Shown here: piece after piece, positions 16,108 to 25,701 of the stretch
Layout: each line of letters opens with the position of its first letter
Numbering within the stretch: position 1 is the stretch's first letter
Origin: Paenibacillus lemnae
GTDB taxonomy: Bacteria; Bacillota; Bacilli; Paenibacillales; Paenibacillaceae
Assembly (NCBI RefSeq): GCF_012933385.1
Contig: NZ_JABBPN010000003.1
Span: forward strand, 1-64,000
Length of the DNA: 64,000 nucleotides
Direction of reading: 5' to 3'
Notes under the pieces: generated by a model
The model's input: only the letters and a program-made list of their open reading frames with translations
Told to the model about the DNA's origin: nothing
The model's database searches: none
Program-made: the position numbers and the translations under genes

Positions 16108-17970
16108 TCAATACACCCGCACACCCGTGCCAAGCACGGATCTGTTCTGCACGGAATTACCAGACAGATATACCTTTTGCAGATTAGGCAGCTGGCTTAG
16201 AGTCGCTATATTGGAAATGGCGTTGTTCTCGAGATGAAGCTCTTCTATGGCCTGCCAGTTACTCATGAATTCGAGAGAAGCCAAATTGCTGTCTTGCAGC
16301 GTGAAGGATCGTAGAGCGGACAGTTTGGCAAAGTATGGCATCATTTGATCTTCCATAACAGAGGTGTTGTTTATGCTCAAATAGGGCTGCTCTAAGGTCA
16401 AATGTTCAAGTGCACTGTTGTCCGCGGCCGCCTTTTGTTTAAAGTTCAGCCTGCATTCGGAGCATAGTAGAGATGTCACCTGCTTCAAGCGAAATAAGGC
16501 ATCGCTTTCTTGGAACAGGGACGAGTCGTAAATGTGTAGGGTCTCCAGGCCGGACAAGTCGTCCAGCGCGGCAAGACGGGTGATTTCATCGATCTCCCAG
16601 AGGGAGAGCTGCTTCAGCTTCGGGAATTTACCCAGCGCCGCCAAATCTAATTCACCGCTTCCGCCGCGGAGCGTTAGGTTGGTTGCGGCGGGTGCTTTCA
16701 GTCCCGGAAGAAAGGGTCTCGGTATTTCAACGGACACGACATCAGGTAATGTCAGCGCTTCTTCCTCCTCGTAGTAACCGGACAACGTTAATTCCCGCAG
16801 AGAGGGCAGACTGTTTATAGCTTTTACCGAGCCAAGCTGACTGAGCGAAGCCAGGCGCAGTGTAGTGATGGAGTTTTTGCCGCTCAAGGGATCCAGGCTG
16901 GAAAAGTTCACATTTTCGAGATCCAGCGTTTGTAGAGCCGGCATATTTTGGACGAAGTCGATGGACTTTACATTCGCTAAATAGGATAACTTGAGTTCCT
17001 GAAGCTGGGTCAAGGCGTACAACGGCTGCAGGTCTGTGACTTCACTGTGCTGTATGGACAAGGATGACAGTCCGGTCATGGACGACAACCAACCGAGTTC
17101 ATCGACAAAGGTGAGCGACAGGGACTTGAGCGGCAGTTGATTCAGCAGAAAGAAATCCGTTATCGACTCATCCACATAGGTAATGGATAAAGAGCTCAGA
17201 TTAGGGAACTCAAGCAGCAGGGCCAATTCCTGATTGCTGCGAAGCTGCGTGGTAAGCTCCGTTATGCTTGCCTTGTCGCCAAAGTAGCCCGCAAATGTAC
17301 GAAAGGATTCGTTAAATGCGCCTCCATAACTTTTTAATCCGGGCATATGGGCGAGCGTGGTTCGGTCTGTCTGGGAAATTTCATAGGTGTTGGTCAGATC
17401 CAATGCCGTCAGTCCCTTAAACGCCTCAAAATCCCGCTGATCAATCCGCTGGCTGTTCAGCTTCTTGTCCTCCGTAACATAGGTGATCTTCTCGGCCTGT
17501 TCATCACTGAAAGGGTCGGAGAGGCTATATGTAAACGTCCACTGATCATTCTCTGAATACTGTACGGTCAAATAGCGAATGCTAGCCAATTCCTCCTCTG
17601 TCGGCAAGGCAGACCCTTTATCGAAGATATCTCGCAGAAATGAGAGCAGAACCTCGCTTTCGGGCATCTTTCGCACAGGCAGATTGGCTTCTGTTTTTGA
17701 ATAGGTGGAGCTGGTGCTGGAATATAAATAAGTACCGATGGCGCCCATTAGGACTAACATCAGGATCAGCATTAGCTTTACGGAGGCGCTCTGCTTCGGC
17801 GGTGTTTTAGGGGGCGTTCCGTGGTAATGATTGATGGTCTGGTCAACGTAATAGACATGATTTTGCTTCAATAAAAGCTCTGTTTCACAATAGGGACACT
17901 TTAAAATCTTATCCTCTTTATATTCAATTTTTCCGTTGCAATTGGGACAGTTTAACGGGATAAACGCCAC
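16108..17970 (-). CDS. Zinc-ribbon membrane protein with leucine-rich repeats
   Basis: A 620-residue protein starting at a GTG (17970) with GGAGGGAC 8 bases upstream. The N-terminus is a zinc ribbon (C8, C11, C25, C28), then a short linker, one membrane helix (about 66-84) and a large outer domain. From about 190 on it has irregular leucine-rich repeats (L-x-x-L-x-L-x-x-(N/C)-x-I patterns) that continue to near the end. The ribbon should face the cytoplasm and the LRR domain the cell exterior, suggesting surface contact or a scaffold role. No catalytic motif. It is transcribed toward the island border and has no obvious operon partner. Confidence 0.75.
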   Translation of the reverse strand: MAFIPLNCPNCNGKIEYKEDKILKCPYCETELLLKQNHVYYVDQTINHYHGTPPKTPPKQSASVKLMLILMLVLMGAIGTYLYSSTSSTYSKTEANLPVRKMPESEVLLSFLRDIFDKGSALPTEEELASIRYLTVQYSENDQWTFTYSLSDPFSDEQAEKITYVTEDKKLNSQRIDQRDFEAFKGLTALDLTNTYEISQTDRTTLAHMPGLKSYGGAFNESFRTFAGYFGDKASITELTTQLRSNQELALLLEFPNLSSLSITYVDESITDFFLLNQLPLKSLSLTFVDELGWLSSMTGLSSLSIQHSEVTDLQPLYALTQLQELKLSYLANVKSIDFVQNMPALQTLDLENVNFSSLDPLSGKNSITTLRLASLSQLGSVKAINSLPSLRELTLSGYYEEEEALTLPDVVSVEIPRPFLPGLKAPAATNLTLRGGSGELDLAALGKFPKLKQLSLWEIDEITRLAALDDLSGLETLHIYDSSLFQESDALFRLKQVTSLLCSECRLNFKQKAAADNSALEHLTLEQPYLSINNTSVMEDQMMPYFAKLSALRSFTLQDSNLASLEFMSNWQAIEELHLENNAISNIATLSQLPNLQKVYLSGNSVQNRSVLGTGVRVY

Positions 17971-18196
17971 GAATGTCCCTCCTTCATTATGATGGTCATA
18001 GGATCACACTGAATGGTCATCTGGCTCCATTATACCTTGTATAAGCTTCTCTCTGGTAAATAAATCAAATTTGAATTGCATACGTTTGATGAGAGATTAA
18101 AGTTTTACATAGAGAAGGAGCAGGGACATCCTGCTATCGCATGGTATTCTCGCCCGTGTGGCGTTATCGAAATTAGAAGGTTACGGCAGCTCATAC

Positions 18197-18394
18197 TCAT
18201 TTATCGTTGGCGTCGGTTTTAATTGAACCAGCATATATCAATGCTTTCTCATTCAGGTGAATTTGGGGAGCTTGATCTGTTATACGGTTTACATGGCTAT
18301 ATAAAGTAGGATACCTGAGAAAGGCAAGAGTGAGGTCGGTAACGACATAAATAAAACCAACCACAATAATTAATCCTATTATTTTCTTTTTCAT
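18197..18394 (-). CDS. Small secreted or membrane-anchored protein
   Basis: A 65-residue protein with a Lys-rich start and a hydrophobic segment at residues 5-25 that would act as signal anchor, followed by a polar outer tail. The ATG is preceded by CAGGAGGGATGAT, an excellent ribosome site, which supports it as real despite its size. No family recognised. Confidence 0.65.
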   Translation of the reverse strand: MKKKIIGLIIVVGFIYVVTDLTLAFLRYPTLYSHVNRITDQAPQIHLNEKALIYAGSIKTDANDK

Positions 18395-18558
18395 ATCATC
18401 CCTCCTGAGTTATTTAATCCTGTTGATCGTTAACGTATGGATATTATTGATTCGGCTTTGTCATATCGGTTGTATAAATCTTAACAGGTAGTGACCATAA
18501 AGGGATTGGTGTTTGTGCGTTGAATTTGAATACAAACCATAATGAATGGAGCCTGACT

Positions 18559-19575
18559 ATGATAGAGCATGGAGAACAGTGGGAAGAGCAGATTAGTAGG
18601 GCTGCGGAAGAAGCATATGAGCAAGAAATGGATGAGATTAATCGCCAGCTGGACAAGGAGATTCTTATTGCTCTGATCGGTGATGTGAATACCGGGAAAT
18701 CCTCCACTATTAATCGTATTGTGGGTGAAGAAGTCGCCGGGGTAGGCGCAGAGCCGGGTGAAACGGTTGAGATCGAGCCGTATGAGTATAAGGAGCACCT
18801 TTATTTTATCGATACGCCTGGGCTAAATGATGTGAACAAGGACCATTCAGAGATGACTCTGAATTATTATAAGAAGGCAGATATTATTTTGTTTTTCTTG
18901 AACGCGGCGGGGACTGTGTTTTCTGAGGTGGAGAAGAAATCTTTTGAGAGAATCCAAAGTGTGAATAAGAACATACTGATTGTGCTCAATAAAATTGATG
19001 CTGCGGACGAGATTGATCGATTGGTGGCTAGAATCCGTCAAGAAACAGGCGGACAGTATGAGGTTTCACCGATATCTTCCCGTACGGGTGAGAACTTGGA
19101 TAAACTGAGACAGAGTATCCTTGAAATTCTCAAAAAAAAAAGTAAGGACATCCTGTTTGCGAAAAGCATAAAAGAGAAATCATCGACAGCCAACGCATGG
19201 ATCATTAGTGCTTCTGTGTCCGCAGGCGCTGTGGGGGCATCCCCAGTTCCAGGCTCAGACATGATTCCCATAACGGGAATACAGATCGGGCTGCTGACCC
19301 GATTAGCCGTGCTTTACGACAGGCCGATATCCAAGGAGACTGCCAAAGAGCTGGTTGTGGCTACGATTGTCGGGAACATTGGCAAGAGCATATTCAGACA
19401 AGTGATAAAAATAATCCCGGGTGCTGGATCCGTTGCAGGCGCCTCGGTTGCCGGAGCGATGACGCTAGCACTTGGGTATGCGGTGAAATATGCGTATGAG
19501 CATAACGTGGATCTTAATGCAGATAATTTGAAGGATCTTTACAAGCAATTCAGTAAAAAAGATAAATCCGAATAG
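18559..19575 (+). CDS. Era-like GTPase with a DUF697 membrane-associated domain
   Basis: About 338 residues from the ATG at 18559, which has TGGAG 7-8 bases upstream; a TTG at 18520 is less likely. G1 (GDVNTGKSS), G3 (DTPG), G4 (NKID) and G5 (SSRTG) are all present, so nucleotide binding and hydrolysis should be intact. The C-terminal 120 residues carry the DUF697 pattern: a Gly/Ala-rich hydrophobic helix (SAGAVGASPVPGSDMIPITGIQIGLL) and a second hydrophobic segment (GAGSVAGASVAGAMTLALGYA), likely membrane-inserting. Such GTPases are thought to act in envelope or stress processes. No operon partner is visible. Confidence 0.8.
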   Translation: MIEHGEQWEEQISRAAEEAYEQEMDEINRQLDKEILIALIGDVNTGKSSTINRIVGEEVAGVGAEPGETVEIEPYEYKEHLYFIDTPGLNDVNKDHSEMTLNYYKKADIILFFLNAAGTVFSEVEKKSFERIQSVNKNILIVLNKIDAADEIDRLVARIRQETGGQYEVSPISSRTGENLDKLRQSILEILKKKSKDILFAKSIKEKSSTANAWIISASVSAGAVGASPVPGSDMIPITGIQIGLLTRLAVLYDRPISKETAKELVVATIVGNIGKSIFRQVIKIIPGAGSVAGASVAGAMTLALGYAVKYAYEHNVDLNADNLKDLYKQFSKKDKSE

Positions 19576-19668
19576 AGCTATGGGTTAAGATCGGAGATTA
19601 CATCGCTGTTCGATTCCACGAAGATCGACCTTAGGTCTGACGACTGGCCATAACAATGGGGTGACGCT

Positions 19669-20427
19669 GTGAAATACATGACTAAAGAATGGTACGAAAC
19701 GATGCAGAAAACGGATTTGCATTTGCTGCTGAAAGTATCAAAGAAGGCAGAGGTGTTCTCTGAAGAGTATTTTCAGAAGCTTTATAACAGTGAAGAAAAG
19801 GTATGGCTGCAGCTGCAGGAAGATGTTTCGAAAGTGGAATTCGAAGATGTTGTCCCAGATGAGGTTCAGGCTGTATTTGACCCGGAGCAGGAAAAGAAAA
19901 ATTTCAAGCAGGTATTACAGCATAATGTTCGTCATCTTACAAAAAGTCTTCCCGATGATATTTTGCATCAGGTTGCAGATATCCGGGTTTTGGCTTTAAA
20001 CCGCGCGTCTGCAGATGTGAAAAAGCAAATCACAGCCTACTGCAAAGCAAATAAACAGACGGTGCAATCCACTGCTGCAGCTTATTGGAAAGAATACAAG
20101 AATAACTTCAAAAAGGGTGAGCCGTCTTTTGCGGAGCAATTTCATTTTCATGATTGCAAGGTGGTTTCTTCTCGGAGAAAAGGGAAGGATCTCGTTCTAA
20201 CACTTGATCATTCCGGAGGATTTACAGCGATCAGCGAAATTACGTTTAAAAACTGCTCCATACTCAAGCAGGATACCCCGCTGCACGGCGCCTGGTGGCT
20301 GTACGATGAAATCTATACAACGAAAGATGGATATGAGATCCACGTCTTGTTACAAAAGAAGCAGTTGATTGATTTCGTGATGACCGTATCGGATGTTATG
20401 TTTAAGCCTGCAGCTGCAAATGAATAA
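19669..20427 (+). CDS. DUF4085-like protein
   Basis: A 252-residue soluble protein whose N-terminus (MKYMTKEWYETMQ) fits the DUF4085 family of Bacillota as I recall it. Rich in Lys, Glu and aromatic residues, with helices in the first half and strands in the second (KNCSILKQDTPLHGAWWLYDEIY near 205-227). No catalytic motif or signal peptide. A GTG at 19669 starts it (TGGGGTGACGC upstream) and a terminator follows, so it is probably monocistronic. Function unknown. Confidence 0.6.
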   Translation: MKYMTKEWYETMQKTDLHLLLKVSKKAEVFSEEYFQKLYNSEEKVWLQLQEDVSKVEFEDVVPDEVQAVFDPEQEKKNFKQVLQHNVRHLTKSLPDDILHQVADIRVLALNRASADVKKQITAYCKANKQTVQSTAAAYWKEYKNNFKKGEPSFAEQFHFHDCKVVSSRRKGKDLVLTLDHSGGFTAISEITFKNCSILKQDTPLHGAWWLYDEIYTTKDGYEIHVLLQKKQLIDFVMTVSDVMFKPAAANE

Positions 20428-20439
20428 TGTAAATAGAAG

Positions 20440-20473
20440 AGCTTAAGCGAAGTCAGCCGCTTAGGCTTTTTTT
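20440..20473 (+). terminator. Terminator after the DUF4085-like gene
   Basis: A 10-bp stem with one G-T pair (AGCTTAAGCG 20440-20449, CGCTTAGGCT 20458-20467) followed by TTTTTT. Confidence 0.85.
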
Positions 20474-20564
20474 ATGCAGATATAAATAATTATATTATTT
20501 TATATAAGTAAACTTTACTTTTGTAAAATATGAGTTTATAATGTGATACACGAGGTGATGGTGA

Positions 20565-20804
20565 TTGAAGAAAGATTTTGGGGATTCCATATCGAATAAG
20601 GTGTATGAATATCGTGTGCTTGCCAGAATGTCTCAGCAGGAATTAGCCGAGCAGGTCGGGGTGTCCAAACAAACGATTTTCGTCATGGAAAAAGGAAATT
20701 ATGTTCCGACTCTGCTGTTGGCTTATCGAATTGCTGAATTTTTTAATGTACGTGTAGATGAGATTTTTACTTATGTGAAAGGAAATGATCAACATGATAA
20801 ATAA
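20565..20804 (+). CDS. XRE-family small transcription regulator
   Basis: A 79-residue protein made almost entirely of an HTH_3 domain (MSQQELAEQVGVSKQTIFVMEKGNYVPTLLLAYRIAEFFNVRVDEIF, residues 23-69). It begins at a TTG (20565) behind CGAGGTGATG. Its stop lies inside the next gene, so it is coupled to the membrane protein behind it. This layout is common in Bacillota: a small XRE repressor with a small membrane protein of unknown role; the regulator may control its own operon. Confidence 0.85.
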   Translation: MKKDFGDSISNKVYEYRVLARMSQQELAEQVGVSKQTIFVMEKGNYVPTLLLAYRIAEFFNVRVDEIFTYVKGNDQHDK

Positions 20805-21144
20805 GTTTATGTCAGGTATTCATAACGCAATTTTTGACCCCTTAAAGTCCTGGGCTGAGCAATCTGCGGGGAATTGGAACATCTTAATTGGAGTGGGGTT
20901 TTTACTGCTCTTCGGTAGTGCGATATTTGCCTATGTATTTTACAAAAAGATTGGGCAAGGCGACGAACGGACAAATACTATCTTCTTAAAGAGCAGTTAC
21001 TTTATGCTGTTGACCATTATGCTATGTGACATGATTTTTCCTAAGGACTATATGTGGAACATCTTTTTCTTGTTCAAGTATGGGCTGGCCATTTTAGCCG
21101 GTGGAGTTTACATGGCTGTCCAATATAAAAAGGATTTGTCGTAA
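20785..21144 (+). CDS. Small membrane protein coupled to the XRE regulator
   Basis: A 119-residue protein with three likely membrane helices (about 30-52, 67-82 and 88-112), which overlaps the end of the regulator gene by 20 bases. An in-frame ATG at 20794 is an alternative start. Similar DUF3796/DUF2178-type proteins follow XRE regulators in Bacillota, but I cannot assign the family with certainty. Confidence 0.65.
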   Translation: MINMINKFMSGIHNAIFDPLKSWAEQSAGNWNILIGVGFLLLFGSAIFAYVFYKKIGQGDERTNTIFLKSSYFMLLTIMLCDMIFPKDYMWNIFFLFKYGLAILAGGVYMAVQYKKDLS

Positions 21145-21307
21145 GGGGGAATCCGATTAAGTTGTCATGGGTCATACTGGCGAAGGATGCAGCACTTATA
21201 TAAAGCGCTTACTTTTTTGCCGATCTCATAAAATCCTGTGATACAATGAGGCTATCTTTTCATATTTTGCTTAAAAATGCCTCAGTGACGAAAGGGATTC
21301 AAACCTC

Positions 21308-24300
21308 ATGAAAAAGCAATTGTCAAGCCTGACCGGCATGATGCTGGTTTTTGCCGCGGCTACCTCAATTTTCATCTATGACTGGCTTCACTCCAGCACC
21401 AGCTATCCGGAGGCGCGTGAAGGCGTGCTCGACGTCAGGACATGGGACTTTTCGCAGCAGGGAATCATCCCGCTTCGTGGGGAGTGGGAGTTTTACAAGG
21501 ACCGCCTGCTGACACCCCAGGATTTTGCGGATCATGAAGATGAGCTGCAGGGAGAACGGCACTTTCTCCCGGTCCCGGGAGGATGGAACAAGACGGTGTC
21601 CGACAATGGGTATGGTGCGGGAACGTACCGGCTGCGCCTGCAGGTGAACGACCTTGATGATTACGGCCTCCGGGCTAAAAAGATCCGCATGTCGAGCCGG
21701 ATCTACATGGACGGGCAGGAACTTGGCAGTACCGGACAAACTGCCTTGTCTGCCGCCGGTTTTGTGCCGAGCAATGTGCCATTCTTCGGGAGGGCTGAGG
21801 TAAAAGAAAGGACGATCGACGTGATCGTTCAGGTGGCGAGCCACCGGTATTTGCCGGGAGGACTTGTACAGGCTCCCGAGTTCGGACTGACCGCTGATGT
21901 TATGAGCCGCCGGGACAACGCCCGGATGGCTGATGTGATTGTCATTACGACTTTGCTGGTATTTGGTATTTATTTTGCAGGCATGTTCAGGCAGTGGCGG
22001 CGAGAACCGTACCTGATTTTTTTCAGCTTGTTCTGTTTGGCGCTGGGGCTTTTCTTCAGCATAGATAACGAGATCGTGGTAGCGAATTTGATCCCCTCCA
22101 TGTCCTTTCTTTTACTGCAAAAGCTGCTGTTTATCCTGCCGTACCTGGCCATTATGTTCTTTATTTACTATGTGCGCCTTTATCTAAATGACAAGAGCGG
22201 ACCCTGGTTCAGGGCATTCCGATGGGTTTCTTATGTTTACCTGGCGCTGTTGGTCGTACTGCCCAATGGTTCTCTGCTGATCCTGTTGTGGCCAGGTGTG
22301 CTGCTGCAGATTGTAGCTTTCGGCTTTATCTTCACTTCGATTATTCGCAATCGGTATCATGGGGTGCGGATTTACTATATTTTGCTCGGCGTGTTTTTCT
22401 TGATTATCAGCTGGGTCTTCGCCCAGACGCGGTATCAGCTGGCACTGGATAGCCCTTATTACATTATCGTTACGCTGCTGCTGGTTGTACTGTCACAGTC
22501 ATTTCTGATGGCGGACCGGATTCACGGCGTTTACCAGCGGAGTGAACGTTTGGCTCAGCAGCTGCTGGTCCAAGACAGGCAGAAGGATGAATTTCTGGCC
22601 AAAACCTCGCATGAACTTCGCACGCCTCTTCACGGGATTATCAATCTCTCCGAGGCGCTGCTGGACAAGAAAGAGCCGCCCCTTGCCGCAGAGCATCGTG
22701 AGAACATCAGGCTGATGCATCTGATCGGAAGGCGGCTTGCCGGATTGGTGAATGACATCCTGGATATGAACCGGATACGGCACGGTCAGCTGGATGTGCA
22801 GCAGAAGCCGGTGGATCTTTATGTATCGACCCGTTTTGTGATGCAGACGTTATCGATCGCGCCGATCAAGCGGGATGTCAGGCTTGAAGAGAAGCTGCCT
22901 GCTGAGCTGCCCCTTGTGCTGGCAGACGAGAATCGGCTGCGGCAGATTTTGCACAACCTGCTCGAGAACGGGCTCAAGTATACCGACCAGGGGACGGTCT
23001 CGATCTCGGCTGAAAGACGTGGAGATTTGCTGGCCGTTTCGGTCAGTGACACGGGCAGGGGGATCCCGGCTGAAATCAGAGAGAAGCTGTTTCAGCCTTT
23101 CTTCCAGCATAACGAGGAAGGCTCCCGTTCGCGCGATGGCATCGGGCTGGGTCTGAGCATCTCCAAGCAGCTGGTTGAGCTGCAGGGCGGGCAGCTGGAG
23201 GTTGAATCCGAGGTTGGGCAGGGCTCCTGCTTCACCTTCACGCTGCCGATTGCCTGGAGCGGAGCGCAGGAGGCGGCCATTTCCACGGAAACAGCTCACG
23301 GTGACAAAAAAACAGAAGACGATACGTACGCGGAGTATGGAGACTTCACTTCGTATCAGCAGGATGTGTCGTCTCTGTCCGAGCTTTCTTCACTGTCCGG
23401 CGACCAGGAAGTGTTCCATATTCTGATTGTCGACGACGAGCCCTCCAATCTAAAGGTGGCTATGGATGCCATTGCCTCTATGGGACATACGTATACGACA
23501 GCAAGCGGCGGGGCAGAGGCACTTGAGGCACTCCGGAGAAGAAAGCCCGACCTCGTGCTGCTCGATTTGATGATGCCTGGCGTATCGGGGCTCGACATTT
23601 GCAGGGAAGTAAGGACGCTGGATGGACTGGCTGAACTTCCGGTGCTGATGCTGACCGCCTCGGGACAGACGTGCGATATCCTGGCTGCCTTTGCTGCAGG
23701 AGCCAACGATATTTTGCACAAGCCGTTTGAATTGGCAGAGCTTCGGGCCCGGGTGCAGTCGCTGCTGGTCATGAAAAGCTCATCAGAACGGGCAGTGCGG
23801 CGTGAGATGGATTTTTTGCAGGCACAGATTCAACCGCATTTTCTGTACAACAGCTTGAACGCCCTGGTCGGGCTCAGCTATAAGAATGTGGATAAGCTGC
23901 GGGAAACGATACATCATTTAACCACCTATCTTCGCGCCAAATTCAAGTTTGTCTTTCATGGAGATGAAATCCCGCTGGAACGTGAGCTGGAGCTGGTACG
24001 GTCCTATCTGGCCATTGAACAGCTTCGTTTCGGCCAGCGGCTGGCTGTCCATTATAATATTGATGAAGATGCACACTGCCTGCTGCCTCCGCTCACCCTT
24101 CAGCCCATTGTCGAGAATGCAGTCCGCCACGGGATCGGGCAAAAGCCTGAGGGAGGCAACGTGGACATCATCATTCGCCGCACAGACAAGGGCGTTATGA
24201 TTATTGTCGAAGATGACGGAGCTGGGATGGACGAAGAGACACGGAACCGGCTGGAACTAGGGAAGGCCGGAGGGGTTGGCATCGGCAACGTAAAGCGGCG

Positions 24301-24412
24301 GCTTCAAATGAGGTACGGGCGAGACCTCGAGATTTCCAGCCGTCCGGGCCAAGGAACCACAATCACCATGTATTTAACGGAGGGGCGTTATGTGGAGAGC
24401 CATTCTGATTGA
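21308..24412 (+). CDS. Hybrid 7TMR-DISM histidine kinase with two kinase modules
   Basis: A 1034-residue sensor. Order: N-terminal signal or anchor helix, outer DISM (jelly-roll, sugar-binding-like) domain to about 190, seven membrane helices (about 205-400), HisKA with ELRTPLHGI (phosphoacceptor His near 437), HATPase with DTGRGIP and GLGLSIS, a receiver domain (VDDEPSN near 705, phosphoacceptor Asp in LLDLMMPG), then a LytS-type His_kinase segment (QIQPHFLYNSLNAL near 838) and a second HATPase (VENAVRHG, EDDGAGM). Two separate phosphotransfer modules in one chain is rare but known in Paenibacillus. Its stop lies within the response-regulator gene (23-base overlap). The likely signal is an extracellular carbohydrate, given the domain and downstream genes. 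Confidence 0.9.
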   Translation: MKKQLSSLTGMMLVFAAATSIFIYDWLHSSTSYPEAREGVLDVRTWDFSQQGIIPLRGEWEFYKDRLLTPQDFADHEDELQGERHFLPVPGGWNKTVSDNGYGAGTYRLRLQVNDLDDYGLRAKKIRMSSRIYMDGQELGSTGQTALSAAGFVPSNVPFFGRAEVKERTIDVIVQVASHRYLPGGLVQAPEFGLTADVMSRRDNARMADVIVITTLLVFGIYFAGMFRQWRREPYLIFFSLFCLALGLFFSIDNEIVVANLIPSMSFLLLQKLLFILPYLAIMFFIYYVRLYLNDKSGPWFRAFRWVSYVYLALLVVLPNGSLLILLWPGVLLQIVAFGFIFTSIIRNRYHGVRIYYILLGVFFLIISWVFAQTRYQLALDSPYYIIVTLLLVVLSQSFLMADRIHGVYQRSERLAQQLLVQDRQKDEFLAKTSHELRTPLHGIINLSEALLDKKEPPLAAEHRENIRLMHLIGRRLAGLVNDILDMNRIRHGQLDVQQKPVDLYVSTRFVMQTLSIAPIKRDVRLEEKLPAELPLVLADENRLRQILHNLLENGLKYTDQGTVSISAERRGDLLAVSVSDTGRGIPAEIREKLFQPFFQHNEEGSRSRDGIGLGLSISKQLVELQGGQLEVESEVGQGSCFTFTLPIAWSGAQEAAISTETAHGDKKTEDDTYAEYGDFTSYQQDVSSLSELSSLSGDQEVFHILIVDDEPSNLKVAMDAIASMGHTYTTASGGAEALEALRRRKPDLVLLDLMMPGVSGLDICREVRTLDGLAELPVLMLTASGQTCDILAAFAAGANDILHKPFELAELRARVQSLLVMKSSSERAVRREMDFLQAQIQPHFLYNSLNALVGLSYKNVDKLRETIHHLTTYLRAKFKFVFHGDEIPLERELELVRSYLAIEQLRFGQRLAVHYNIDEDAHCLLPPLTLQPIVENAVRHGIGQKPEGGNVDIIIRRTDKGVMIIVEDDGAGMDEETRNRLELGKAGGVGIGNVKRRLQMRYGRDLEISSRPGQGTTITMYLTEGRYVESHSD

Positions 24413-25493
24413 TGACGAAGAGATCGCGCTGGACGTCATGGATATCATGCTCGGCGAGGTGGGCGGCGTGGAAGTGGCCGGCAGGTTTCAGCTGGTTGCT
24501 GAAGCGCTTGAACAATGTGCAGCCATTCAACCGGATTTAATCTTTCTGGATATCGAGATGCCTGGTGTGAGCGGGCTGGAAGCTGCAGGGATGTTATCTG
24601 AAAAATGTTCAGGTGCAGACATTGTTTTTGTCACGGCCCATGATCACTATGCCATTGATGCATACGACACCGACGCCATGGGGTACCTGCTTAAACCTGT
24701 CGCAAAAGACAAGCTGGCTTCAGTACTGTCTCGGTATGCAAACCGGCAGACCAGACAGACAAGCCGCGGAGGGAACGCTGCGAAAGTGAGCCACCTTCAT
24801 GCTGATGATTCGGCCGCGGCTGCAGATCGTCAGGAGGAACATCAACCATTAATGTCACTGAAAGTGCTGGGTAGTATGGAGCTGTATGCTCCGGATGGCC
24901 GGCTGTTAACATGGCGTACGAAGAAAACGAAGGAACTGTTCGCATTCCTGTGGCATCACCGGGGACAGCCGGTTTACAAATATGCCATTCTGGAGCATTT
25001 GTGGCGGGATGATGCAGCAGAGCGCGGTCAAAAGCTGCTGCATACTTCACTTTATTATTTACGGAGCCAGTTTAAGTCACTAGGCTTCGAGGGATTTGTG
25101 AAGTATGGTGACGAGCGGTACTGGGTGGATCCAACGGTCATTCGCAGCGACCTGGAAGAGCTCCTTGGTATGCTGAAAGAAGAAGAAGCGGCAGCGAATG
25201 CCGAGAGTATTCTTCAGATGTATGGCGGGGACTATTTGGAGATGGAGCATTACGAATGGGCGAATGCTTACCGGATGGAGCTCCGTTCGGCCGTGATGTC
25301 CAGCATGAATGCAGTCATCAGAGTGGTGCCTAAGGGACTTCGCGCACAGCTTCTATGGAAATTGATTGAGCTTGAGCCAAGCCATCTGCCCTACTATGAC
25401 TTGCTGGCGGACAGCTTGCAGCAGGCCGGTGATGAGGATGGCATCCGCCGGGTGATGGCGATGAAAGAGCAGATGGAGCTAAAGGGAGAATAG
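24390..25493 (+). CDS. Response regulator with BTAD/SARP-type output
   Basis: A 367-residue regulator. Residues 1-120 form a CheY-like receiver (DDEE near the start, Asp in FLDIEMPG around 54, Thr/Lys pattern intact). A poorly conserved linker follows, then an OmpR-like winged helix (SLKVLGSMELYAPDG onward, about 155-250) and a bacterial transcriptional activator domain of TPR-like helices to the end. Overlap with the kinase gene shows the two are made together and very likely form a pair. Plausible targets are the surface protein genes directly downstream, but no binding site could be identified. Confidence 0.9.
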   Translation: MWRAILIDDEEIALDVMDIMLGEVGGVEVAGRFQLVAEALEQCAAIQPDLIFLDIEMPGVSGLEAAGMLSEKCSGADIVFVTAHDHYAIDAYDTDAMGYLLKPVAKDKLASVLSRYANRQTRQTSRGGNAAKVSHLHADDSAAAADRQEEHQPLMSLKVLGSMELYAPDGRLLTWRTKKTKELFAFLWHHRGQPVYKYAILEHLWRDDAAERGQKLLHTSLYYLRSQFKSLGFEGFVKYGDERYWVDPTVIRSDLEELLGMLKEEEAAANAESILQMYGGDYLEMEHYEWANAYRMELRSAVMSSMNAVIRVVPKGLRAQLLWKLIELEPSHLPYYDLLADSLQQAGDEDGIRRVMAMKEQMELKGE

Positions 25494-25551
25494 TATAAGG
25501 GCGGAGTAGGTCGAAAGAAATGGATGATAATCGAAAAAAATGCAAAAAGAC

Positions 25552-25583
25552 AGTCTTCAGATGCAAATTTGAAGGCTTTTTTT
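25552..25583 (+). terminator. Terminator after the two-component genes
   Basis: Stem AGTCTTCA (25552-25559) with TGAAGGCT (25570-25577), one G-T pair, followed by seven T residues. Confidence 0.85.
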
Positions 25584-25701
25584 GTCGTTTCATGGTGAAA
25601 TGTTGTGAAAATGTTGAGTGCCCATCAGTACAATGGACTCAGATGCAGGCAGTTAAAGGAACATAAGGTCTGTAATTTGCTTTTGAAAGAGAGGGTCAGG
25701 T

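Noticed and set aside
21199-21213. A cre-like AAAGCGCTT before the hybrid kinase gene
   Set aside because: It misses three fixed positions of the cre consensus, so it is too weak to list as a site.
22819-23299. Several overlapping frames on both strands inside the kinase gene
   Set aside because: They are shadows of the GC-richer kinase reading frame and lack independent ribosome sites.
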